From contig RXJG01000002.1 in the NCBI GenBank assembly GCA_003963365.1, positions 734,824 through 779,224 on the forward strand: a DNA stretch of 44,401 nt. Reading direction: 5' to 3'. Positions 16,031 through 23,351 of the stretch are shown piece after piece. Every line of letters starts with the position of its first letter. Positions within the stretch are counted from its first letter, which is position 1. A program made the position numbers and the translations under genes. Under the pieces are notes generated by a model. That model was not told the DNA's origin, did not search any database, and saw nothing but the letters and a program-made list of their open reading frames with translations. The DNA comes from Sphingobacteriales bacterium. Lineage in GTDB: Bacteria > Bacteroidota > Bacteroidia > Chitinophagales > Chitinophagaceae.

Positions 16031-16587
16031 GGATTATTGGCGGAGAACATGGAGGCAGACGCTTTAACCCACCCGGTAATATGCCGCATACAAGGCCCAC
16101 TACTGATGTGGCAAAAGAAGGCCTGTTCAATATTATTGAAAATAACCTGGCAATTGAATCACTAAAAACACTGGATATATTTGGTGGCACCGGCAGCATC
16201 AGTTATGAATTAGCCTCAAGAGGAGCAAAGGATTTAACGATTGTGGAAAAAGATTTTACGATGAGTGAGTTTATTAAAAAAACAGCTGCCGCATTAAAGC
16301 TGAAAAATTTTAAAGTGGTGAAGATGGATGTGTTTAAATTTTTAGAAACTGCCACTACCACATACGATTTTATTTTTGCCGGACCTCCCTATGCCCTGGG
16401 TAATATTGATGATTTGCCTAAAATCATTTTTGAAAAAAACCTCCTGAACAAAAATGGCTGGTTTATACTGGAACATACTCCCCGGAACGATTATAAAAAC
16501 TTTCCGCATTATGTTACCGAAAGAAATTATGGTACCACTATCTTTTCTATCTTTATTAATAAGCAGCAGGAGCCGCCGATATTATGA
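16027..16587 (+). CDS. rsmD: 16S rRNA (guanine(966)-N2)-methyltransferase RsmD
   Basis: RsmD methylates G966 of 16S rRNA with SAM. The 186-residue protein opens MRIIGGEHGGRRFNPPGNMP and TRPTTDVAKEGLFNII, both family hallmarks, and has the SAM loop LDIFGGTGSISYELASRGA. The catalytic (D/N)PPY motif appears as GPPY (Gly119 to Tyr122), so the acidic or amide residue that contacts the target amino group is missing. The frame around it is intact. It overlaps the preceding and following genes by four bases each, in one operon with DUF3822, the cyclo-ligase and lpxK. Confidence 0.9.
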   Translation: MRIIGGEHGGRRFNPPGNMPHTRPTTDVAKEGLFNIIENNLAIESLKTLDIFGGTGSISYELASRGAKDLTIVEKDFTMSEFIKKTAAALKLKNFKVVKMDVFKFLETATTTYDFIFAGPPYALGNIDDLPKIIFEKNLLNKNGWFILEHTPRNDYKNFPHYVTERNYGTTIFSIFINKQQEPPIL

Positions 16588-17156
16588 CAAAAATTGAATT
16601 AAGGAAACTGTATAAAGAAAAGAGAAGTGCATTAACAGCAACAGAAATTAACCGGTTGAATGATTTACTGTTGATACAGTTTCAGCAACTCAACTTACCT
16701 TTTATTTATTATCTCCATACTTACCTGGCCATCGAAGAAAATAATGAAGTTCCTGCCGACCAGGTTATGAGTTACCTCGAATTTCGTAATCCGGGATTAC
16801 GCATATGTGTGCCAAAGGTTAATTTCACAACGGGAGAGCTTTATAGTTATATCATTGATAAAGAAACTGATTTTGTAAAAAATGAATTTAACGTATTAGA
16901 ACCACTGGAGGCAGAATTAATTGCTCCCGAAAAACTGGATTTGATACTGGTGCCACTACTGGCATTTGATGAAAGGGGTTACCGTGTGGGTTATGGAAAA
17001 GGGTTTTATGACCGGTTTCTTTCCCAATGCCGCAAAGATGCTTTTAAAATAGGCTTATCTTATTTTGATGCAACCGCTGTGATCGACGATGTTCAGCAAT
17101 TTGATTTACCTTTAACGCACTGCGTTACGCCACATCGTATTTATGAATTTAACTAA
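16584..17156 (+). CDS. 5-formyltetrahydrofolate cyclo-ligase
   Basis: A 190-residue protein with the family's ATP- and folate-binding signature: LDLILVPLLAFDERGYRVGY followed by GKGFYDRFL. The N-terminus (MTKIELRKLYKEKRSALTAT) is also typical. It makes 5,10-methenyl-THF from 5-formyl-THF using ATP, recycling a folate side-product in the cytoplasm. It begins inside the rsmD stop (ATGA overlap) and its end overlaps the lpxK start by 14 bases, so the four genes are translated from one message. The E. coli counterpart is ygfA/fau. Confidence 0.93.
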   Translation: MTKIELRKLYKEKRSALTATEINRLNDLLLIQFQQLNLPFIYYLHTYLAIEENNEVPADQVMSYLEFRNPGLRICVPKVNFTTGELYSYIIDKETDFVKNEFNVLEPLEAELIAPEKLDLILVPLLAFDERGYRVGYGKGFYDRFLSQCRKDAFKIGLSYFDATAVIDDVQQFDLPLTHCVTPHRIYEFN

Positions 17157-18216
17157 TCTCACATTTCAGTCGGTACGATTGTTATTACTGCCGTTTGCAT
17201 TGCTGTACTGGCTGGCGATATGGGTACGCAATAAATTATTTGATAAAGATATTTTAAAGAGCTCCTCTTTTAATATGCCCATTATTTGTGTGGGTAATTT
17301 ATCAGCAGGCGGTACGGGTAAATCGCCTATGGTGGAATATTTACTGCGGCTGTTGCATAAAAATTTTAATGTGGCTACGCTCAGCCGTGGATATAAACGA
17401 AAAACTAAAGGTTATTTGCTGGCAAATGAAAACACCACTTCGCTGGAAATAGGGGATGAACCAAAATTGTTCCAGCTAAAATTCCCGGTGGTGGCGGTGG
17501 CTGTAGGGGAGGAGAGATTGTATGCTGTACCACAGATATTGCATGACAGACCGGAAACACAAGTGATCATTTTAGATGATGCGTTTCAGCATCGGAGTAT
17601 AAGAGCGGGTTTGAATATCTTATTGACCGATTATGGTAACTTATATACAAGAGATTTTTATTTACCCACTGGTGATCTTCGTGATCTGAAGAGCAGCAGT
17701 AAAAGAGCGGATATTATTGTGGTTACCAAATGTCCGGCAGATTTATCTGCCGATGAGAAAACGGATATAAAAAATGAGTTGAATTTATTAACCCATCAGC
17801 ATTTATTTTTCAGTACCATCGAATACGGCCTCCCTTATCACCTGATACATAATAACGAGATTAACCTGGCAAAAGATATGGAAGTGCTGCTGGTAACAGG
17901 AATTGCCAATCCTGAACCTTTAAAGAAATTATTAAATGATATTACCAAATCATACGAGACATTAACGTACAGCGACCATTACATTTTTTCAATTGACGAT
18001 CTGAAAGAAATAAAAAAACGTTTTGAAAAAATGGATTCCCCCAATAAAATAATTTTAACTACGGAGAAAGATGCCATCAGGCTGGTGAAGTTTAAAGAAG
18101 CGTTGCGGGACATTCCTTTGTTCGTTATCCCCATTCAGCATAAAATTTTATTTGAAGAAGCCCCTGCATTTAATACCATGATTGTAAATTTCATTCGTAA
18201 TTTTAACAAGAAATAA
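17143..18216 (+). CDS. lpxK: Tetraacyldisaccharide 4'-kinase (lipid A synthesis)
   Basis: LpxK phosphorylates the 4' position of the lipid A disaccharide at the inner face of the inner membrane. The 357-residue protein has an N-terminal membrane anchor (LLLLPFALLYWLAIWVRNK), then the Walker A region IICVGNLSAGGTGKSPMVEY. The family motifs LSRGYKRKTKGY, IGDEPKLFQLKFPV and ILDDAFQHRSIRAGLNILLT follow. It is the last gene of the DUF3822-rsmD-cyclo-ligase-lpxK run. Its presence shows an outer membrane with lipid A. Confidence 0.95.
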   Translation: MNLTNLTFQSVRLLLLPFALLYWLAIWVRNKLFDKDILKSSSFNMPIICVGNLSAGGTGKSPMVEYLLRLLHKNFNVATLSRGYKRKTKGYLLANENTTSLEIGDEPKLFQLKFPVVAVAVGEERLYAVPQILHDRPETQVIILDDAFQHRSIRAGLNILLTDYGNLYTRDFYLPTGDLRDLKSSSKRADIIVVTKCPADLSADEKTDIKNELNLLTHQHLFFSTIEYGLPYHLIHNNEINLAKDMEVLLVTGIANPEPLKKLLNDITKSYETLTYSDHYIFSIDDLKEIKKRFEKMDSPNKIILTTEKDAIRLVKFKEALRDIPLFVIPIQHKILFEEAPAFNTMIVNFIRNFNKK

Positions 18217-18234
18217 AAAGAGATTTTTTATAAT

Positions 18235-18280
18235 ACTACAAAGACACTAAGAAATCTTTGCGAATCCGGGTTTTTGTAGT
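18235..18280. repeat. Inverted repeat upstream of rnr
   Basis: ACTACAAA (18235-18242) pairs exactly with TTTGTAGT (18273-18280). The inside can be read in 7-bp steps (AAGACAC TAAGAAA TCTTTGC GAATCCG), making this a weaker member of the heptad elements. The TCTTTGC within it also resembles a -7 element (AATCTTTG, one mismatch). Confidence 0.4.
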
Positions 18281-18305
18281 CAAACAGAAATAACTAAACC
18301 AGCAG

Positions 18306-20270
18306 ATGGGAAACAAAAATCAAAAGAAAAAGAAGAAAGAAAAACCAAGACAGAAATCAAGAAGTCATGCTACGGTTTATAAAGGGAAATTAGATATTAC
18401 CCGTTCCGGAATAGGCTTTGTGCTGGTGGAAAATTTATTGAAGGATGTACTTGTCCGTCCGCAAAACTTTAATACCGCATTGCATGGTGATGAAGTGAGG
18501 GTGGAAATAACAAAAGACAATCCGCAGGGACGCAGCGAAGGCAAGATTGTTGAAGTAATTAAACGAAACCAGGTCACCTTTATGGGGCATATGGAAATTA
18601 ACAACGGGTTTGGCTTTTTTGTACCGGATACAGATAAGCCAATGCCCGATATTTTTGTGCCGCAGGAAAGTTTGAATGGCGCAAAAAATAAGGACAGGGT
18701 GGTGGTAAAGATGGTACGTTGGGAAAAATCTGATAAACGTCCGGTGGGAGAAGTGGTAAGTATATTGAGCGATATTGAGCCCAATGATCTGGCCATGAAA
18801 GAAATTTTGCTGGAGCATGGATTTCCCTTAACATTTCCGGATGAAGTAATGGAGGAAGCAGCGAGGTTAAATGATATTATTCCTGCTGATGAAATTAAAC
18901 GCAGAAAAGATTGCCGGCCTGTACTCACCTTTACTATTGATCCAATTGATGCCAAAGATTTTGATGATGCTATTTCAATACAAAAATTAGATAATGGTAA
19001 TTACGAAGTAGGTGTGCATATTGCCGATGTAAGTCATTATGTAATTCCTGAAACTGCATTGGATGAAGAAGCATATCACCGTGCCACTTCTGTTTATTTG
19101 CCCGACAGAGTATTGCCCATGCTGCCGGAAGAAATATCAAATGTATTGTGCTCACTTCGTCCGCATGAGGACAAGTTGACGTTCTCCTGCATTTTTCAAA
19201 TGGATGATAAAGGAAAAGTAAAACAGCACTGGATTGGCCGCACCGTCATTCACAGTGATCACCGGTTTACCTATGAAGATGTACAGGAGATCATTGAAAA
19301 AGGAGAAGGAACATATTCAGATGAAGTACTGCTGCTGAATAAAATTTCACAACGCTTACGAAAAAAACGTTTTGATAAAGGGGCAATCAATTTCTCATCC
19401 CAGGAAGTTCGTTTTAAGTTAGATGAGCATGCAAAGCCGGTTGGTATTATCATCAAAGAAAGTAAAGAAGCGCATCAGCTGATTGAAGAACTCATGTTGC
19501 TGGCTAACAGAACTGTTGCAGAGTATGTAGCAAAAATCAAAGCCAATGATAAACCCATTCCTTTTCCTTACAGGATTCACGATAACCCCGATGAAGAAAA
19601 ATTAAAACCATTTGTGGAGTTTGCCCGCAAGTTTGGTCATAAATTTAATACTGATACTCCGGAGAAAGTAGCAGCCTCCTTTAATGAAATGCTGGCGGAC
19701 CTGCAGGGAAGACCTGAGCAGCATGTGCTGGAACAACTGGGCATCCGCACAATGGCTAAAGCTATTTATACAGCAGAAAATATTGGCCACTTCGGTTTGG
19801 GCTTTGAGCATTATTGTCATTTCACATCACCTATCCGCCGTTATCCTGATGTGATGGTGCACCGTATTCTTCACCAGTGTTTGATGGATATGCCGGTGAT
19901 CGATAAAAAGATGGATGCAAAATGCAAACACAGCAGCGAAAGAGAAAGAGCCGCCATGGAAGCAGAACGGGCTGCTAATAAATATAAACAGGTAGAATAC
20001 CTGATGAATAAAATTGGTGAAATATATGAAGGTGTGGTAAGCGGAGTTGCTTCATTCGGATTTTGGGTAGAGACGGTAGAACATAAATGTGAAGGACTGG
20101 TATCACTTACCAGCTTAACAACCTTTGATGAGTTCCGCCATATTGAAGAAGATTATTGTTTAGTGGGCAGAAGGAGCGGACGTAAATTTCAAATGGGTGA
20201 TAAGGTGAAGATAAAAGTGATAAACGCCAATTTAGATAAACGACAGCTGGATTACGAGTGGGTGATGTGA
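18306..20270 (+). CDS. rnr: Ribonuclease R (RNB-family 3'-5' exoribonuclease)
   Basis: The 654-residue protein starts with a very basic tail (MGNKNQKKKKKEKPRQKSRS). Cold-shock-like RNA-binding domains follow at about 25-165. The RNB catalytic domain starts near 185, with DPIDAKDFDDAIS at about 212 carrying the metal-binding aspartates, plus HFTSPIRRYPDVMVHR near the end. The C-terminal S1 domain (about 571-654) contains GVVSGVASFGFWVE. It degrades structured RNA. Compared with E. coli RNase R it lacks the N-terminal helix-turn-helix part and the long basic C-terminal tail; the basic N-terminus may substitute. It follows lpxK after 89 bp. Confidence 0.95.
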   Translation: MGNKNQKKKKKEKPRQKSRSHATVYKGKLDITRSGIGFVLVENLLKDVLVRPQNFNTALHGDEVRVEITKDNPQGRSEGKIVEVIKRNQVTFMGHMEINNGFGFFVPDTDKPMPDIFVPQESLNGAKNKDRVVVKMVRWEKSDKRPVGEVVSILSDIEPNDLAMKEILLEHGFPLTFPDEVMEEAARLNDIIPADEIKRRKDCRPVLTFTIDPIDAKDFDDAISIQKLDNGNYEVGVHIADVSHYVIPETALDEEAYHRATSVYLPDRVLPMLPEEISNVLCSLRPHEDKLTFSCIFQMDDKGKVKQHWIGRTVIHSDHRFTYEDVQEIIEKGEGTYSDEVLLLNKISQRLRKKRFDKGAINFSSQEVRFKLDEHAKPVGIIIKESKEAHQLIEELMLLANRTVAEYVAKIKANDKPIPFPYRIHDNPDEEKLKPFVEFARKFGHKFNTDTPEKVAASFNEMLADLQGRPEQHVLEQLGIRTMAKAIYTAENIGHFGLGFEHYCHFTSPIRRYPDVMVHRILHQCLMDMPVIDKKMDAKCKHSSERERAAMEAERAANKYKQVEYLMNKIGEIYEGVVSGVASFGFWVETVEHKCEGLVSLTSLTTFDEFRHIEEDYCLVGRRSGRKFQMGDKVKIKVINANLDKRQLDYEWVM

Positions 20271-20276
20271 TAATTA

Positions 20277-20340
20277 GCAAATGTGAAAATGTGCAAATGA
20301 AGGAATGGCGCAAAGGCGTAGTGGTGCAATGCCGCAATGT
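20277..20340. repeat. Octad (8-bp) repeat array after rnr
   Basis: Eight units in strict 8-bp phase: GCAAATGT GAAAATGT GCAAATGA AGGAATGG CGCAAAGG CGTAGTGG TGCAATGC CGCAATGT. It looks like the heptad elements but with a period of eight and no clear inverted arm. It lies between the rnr stop and the polyprenyl synthetase promoter. Confidence 0.6.
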
Positions 20341-20354
20341 TTGGAATGGGATGC

Positions 20355-20362
20355 TAAATTTG
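20355..20362 (+). promoter_or_regulatory. -7 promoter element for the polyprenyl synthetase gene
   Basis: TAAATTTG, a full TAnnTTTG match, about 70 bp before the start codon. No convincing -33 partner was seen. Confidence 0.45.
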
Positions 20363-20432
20363 TAAACCGGCTTTGGCTGGTTTAGATAATATTTATATCA
20401 AAAACTAAAAACCAAAAAGTATAAACTGCTTC

Positions 20433-21398
20433 ATGCACAGCTTTAAAGAACTATTAAAAGATTTCGACAGCAAGTTTAGTGTTCGGCATTTTCCCAATGA
20501 TCCCGCTACTTTGTACGATTCATCTCAATATATTTTATCATTGGGTGGTAAAAGAGTAAGACCCGTTATGTGTTTGATGGGTAATGAATTGTTTGATGAT
20601 ATTAATCCGGATGCTTACCATGTGGCAACAGCCATTGAGTTGTTTCATAATTTCAGTTTGATACACGATGATATTATGGACAAAGCCCCGTTGCGTCGTG
20701 GAATGCCTACGGTGCATGCAAAGTTTGGTGAATCAACGGCGCTGCTGGCGGGTGATGTAATGCTGGTAATGTGCTATGAATACCTGAATAAGATTAATGA
20801 AATTCACCGGAAACAAATTCTTTCATTGTTTAATAAAACCGCATTAGAAGTTTCTGAAGGGCAGCAACTGGATATGGATTTTGAAAAGCTGGATTCAGTA
20901 AGTCTCGATGAATATATACGGATGATTGAATTGAAAACTTCAGTGCTGCTCGGCGCCAGTTTAAAATTAGGAGCGATCATCGGTGGTGCCAGTGAAGGCA
21001 ATGTCAACCATCTTTATGAATTTGGAAAGAATCTTGGTATTGCTTTTCAAATACAGGATGACTATTTAGACGCTTTTGGTGATCCGGATAAATTTGGTAA
21101 ACAGGTGGGTGGTGATATCATGGCTAATAAAAAAACATTCCTGCTTATTCACACATTGGATGTGGCAGAAGAACAATTAAAACATGAATTGCTTCACCTG
21201 ATGCAAACCAATCCCCCTGATAAAGTGCAAAGAGTACTGGCCATTATGAAAGCCTGTAATGCAGATGCCTGGGCAAAAGAGTTTAAAGAAAAATATGTGT
21301 TGCAGGCTATGAATCATTTGGAGGAAATAGCTGTAATGTCTAAACGAAAAGAGCCGCTCAGGGAACTGGCGCAATTTCTGGTGCAGCGGGATCATTAA
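20433..21398 (+). CDS. Polyprenyl diphosphate synthase (trans-isoprenyl transferase)
   Basis: A 321-residue protein with both aspartate-rich motifs: LIHDDIMDKAPLRRG (first DDxxD) and FQIQDDYLDAFGD (second). The substrate-binding GGKRVRPVMCLMGNELF lies near the N-terminus. It condenses isopentenyl diphosphate with allylic diphosphates to make a chain for quinones, carotenoids or cell-wall carriers. The residues upstream of the first DDxxD (ATAIELFHNFSL) do not let me fix the chain length. It sits 28 bp ahead of the GH130-like gene on the same strand. Confidence 0.92.
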   Translation: MHSFKELLKDFDSKFSVRHFPNDPATLYDSSQYILSLGGKRVRPVMCLMGNELFDDINPDAYHVATAIELFHNFSLIHDDIMDKAPLRRGMPTVHAKFGESTALLAGDVMLVMCYEYLNKINEIHRKQILSLFNKTALEVSEGQQLDMDFEKLDSVSLDEYIRMIELKTSVLLGASLKLGAIIGGASEGNVNHLYEFGKNLGIAFQIQDDYLDAFGDPDKFGKQVGGDIMANKKTFLLIHTLDVAEEQLKHELLHLMQTNPPDKVQRVLAIMKACNADAWAKEFKEKYVLQAMNHLEEIAVMSKRKEPLRELAQFLVQRDH

Positions 21399-21425
21399 AA
21401 TTTACATTCACAAAACATACCGGTT

Positions 21426-22511
21426 ATGCGTTATTTGTGCCTGTTATTTGCATTATCCGTTTATTCCTGTAAGGATGCTGATAAAAAAACTACCGGCAAG
21501 GACTGGGTAATAACTCCCTTTATTAAGATTGATTCAGCTAATCCTGTTTTATTACCTGATTCAACTTCTGTATTTAATTGTCCTGTTTTAAATAAGGTCA
21601 TCAGGTGGGAGGCAAAAGATGTTTTCAACCCGGCTGCTACTATCCGTCATGATACATTATTCTTATTATATCGTGCCGAAGATAAAATTGGCAAATATGC
21701 AGGCACCTCCCGTATAGGAATTGCTTATAGTTTGGATGGATTACATTTTATTAAAAACCCGGCTCCGGTTTTATATCCTGGTAACGATGAACAAAAAAAA
21801 TATGAGTGGGAGGGTGGCTGTGAAGATCCACGCATAACGGAAGATGAAAAAGGCACTTACTATCTTACGTATACTGCTTACGATGGAGATAAGGCAAGAT
21901 TGATGATAGCTACTTCATCCGATTTATATCACTGGACAAAACATGGATTGGCTTTTGCCAATAATAAAACCTATGATACCATCTGGAGCAAATCCGGATC
22001 CATTGTGAGTGAATATAAAAACGGAAGACCAGTTGCTGTTAAGATCAATGGTAAATACCGGATGTACTGGGGCGACACAGAAATCTTTTATGCCACATCT
22101 GATGATTTAATTCACTGGCAGCCTGCACAAAATGTAAATGGAAAAAGTGTAGCTGTATTTGGCCCACGCAAAGGAAAGTTTGATAGCGACCTGGTTGAAC
22201 CGGGACCTGCAGCTATGTTAACTGATAAAGGAATTGTATTGATCTATAACTGCCGCAATGTTCCATCAAAAGGAGACACCAGTTTGGCTGAAGGAACTTA
22301 TGCACCTTCACAAATTTTATTATCAGCTACAGAACCTGACAAAGTAGTTGATCGTATGGATACTTATTTTATGAAACCTGATAAACCATATGAAATAAAC
22401 GGGCAGGTTGGTCATGTTTGTTTTGCTGAAGGATTGGTACAATATAAAGGCAAATGGTTTTTATATTATGGAACAGCTGATTCAAAAATTGCGGTTGCAA
22501 TAAAGGACTAA
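21426..22511 (+). CDS. GH130-like glycosidase/phosphorylase lipoprotein
   Basis: A 361-residue protein with a short lipoprotein signal (SVYSC, Cys15). It has the five-bladed beta-propeller pattern of glycoside hydrolase family 130: DVFNPAATIRHDTLFLLYRA, WEGGCEDPRITEDEKGTYYL, YTAYDGDKARLMIATSSDL, then RMYWGDTEIFYATSDD and WFLYYGTADSKIAVA. Family members are mannosyl phosphorylases or beta-1,2-mannosidases. The lipid anchor places it outside the cytoplasm, which favours a hydrolase over a phosphorylase. No other glycan genes adjoin it. It follows the polyprenyl synthetase by 27 bp, so it is probably cotranscribed. Exact activity is open. Confidence 0.82.
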   Translation: MRYLCLLFALSVYSCKDADKKTTGKDWVITPFIKIDSANPVLLPDSTSVFNCPVLNKVIRWEAKDVFNPAATIRHDTLFLLYRAEDKIGKYAGTSRIGIAYSLDGLHFIKNPAPVLYPGNDEQKKYEWEGGCEDPRITEDEKGTYYLTYTAYDGDKARLMIATSSDLYHWTKHGLAFANNKTYDTIWSKSGSIVSEYKNGRPVAVKINGKYRMYWGDTEIFYATSDDLIHWQPAQNVNGKSVAVFGPRKGKFDSDLVEPGPAAMLTDKGIVLIYNCRNVPSKGDTSLAEGTYAPSQILLSATEPDKVVDRMDTYFMKPDKPYEINGQVGHVCFAEGLVQYKGKWFLYYGTADSKIAVAIKD

Positions 22512-22640
22512 TTTAAATTTGTTGGAGCGGCGTTGTTTTTATCATCATATGGGTGCAAATCATAAACACCAGTAACAGCATAATAGCTTTTACGTGCAGC
22601 AGGTGATAATCCTTTTCCCGGGATAATTCTTAAACTGATA
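22508..22640 (-). pseudogene. Possible 3' remnant of a coding sequence
   Basis: The reverse strand of the gap between the GH130-like gene and the FUSC gene stays open for about 40 codons without a start. It reads protein-like sequence such as GLSPAARKSYYAVTGVYDLH, ending at TAG (22508-22510) inside the GH130-like stop. Composition and codon choice look coding. I do not recognise the family. Chance is a real alternative at this length. Confidence 0.25.
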
Positions 22641-22653
22641 ACTAACCTGCAAA

Positions 22654-23154
22654 TTATGCTTCCTGCTGATTCTCCTTTAAGTCCTGCAAAGCCGGTTTGG
22701 TTTTAAAATGAAATATAAACGTAATGATGAGGGCAATGATACAACCGGCTAATACGGCAATGATGCGTTCCAGTGCCGTGTCCCATACATGTTTCCCCTC
22801 CTGGTGAAGCATAATGATAATGGTGGCGGCCAATGCAGAGCGGATGCCTGCATCCAGCTTAAAGATATAGCATAATCCAAGAGTGGCTACTAAGGCCGCA
22901 CTCAATATCCACACATTAGTGCTGGCTATAAACAAAAATAATACACCTATGCTTACACCTACTACATTCGCTTTTATGCGGGTGAAAGCTAAGGAAACAG
23001 AATCTTTACCATCGGCAGATAATACCAGCATTACAGAGATTAAACACCAGCCAATATCAGTATAGTGAATAAATGAAGATATAAAGAATACTACCAACAC
23101 GCCGGTGGCGCATTTGGCAGCGTATATTAAAAAGTTTTTGAGACGTTCGCTCAT
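22654..23154 (-). CDS. FUSC-family small membrane protein
   Basis: A 166-residue protein with about five hydrophobic segments (LIYAAKCATGVLVVFFISSF, VVGVSIGVLFLFIAS, IIAVLAGCIIALIITFIFHF). It carries the FUSC/aromatic-acid-exporter signature: SVSLAFTRIKANVVGVSIG early and TALERIIAVLAGC late, with DAGIRSALAATI between. It corresponds to one membrane half of the larger AaeB/YccS-type proteins, which are linked to export of aromatic acids. Small versions like this have no known substrate. It is monocistronic with a TAATTTTG element just upstream. Confidence 0.8.
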   Translation of the reverse strand: MSERLKNFLIYAAKCATGVLVVFFISSFIHYTDIGWCLISVMLVLSADGKDSVSLAFTRIKANVVGVSIGVLFLFIASTNVWILSAALVATLGLCYIFKLDAGIRSALAATIIIMLHQEGKHVWDTALERIIAVLAGCIIALIITFIFHFKTKPALQDLKENQQEA

Positions 23155-23164
23155 TTTTTGTTGG

Positions 23165-23172
23165 CAAAATTA
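23165..23172 (-). promoter_or_regulatory. -7 promoter element for the FUSC gene
   Basis: The reverse strand reads TAATTTTG, a full TAnnTTTG match, ending 10 bp before the ATG, so the leader is only a few bases. Confidence 0.5.
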
Positions 23173-23351
23173 GGCAGGATGAGTGAGTGTATGGCAGATT
23201 ATTGATATACAATAACACTTTTATAGTAAAAGACTCTTCTGTTTCTCTTTAATAAATTTAATCCCCCTTTCATTTTTTTCAGGAATTGAAGCTATATTTA
23301 TCCATCTCAAAATTATACAGCCATTCAACCGCCACTCTTAAAAAAAATCAA

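Noticed and set aside
18377-18955. 192-codon reverse ORF opposite rnr
   Set aside because: It lies entirely within rnr on the other strand; the reading is a shadow of the RNase R codons.
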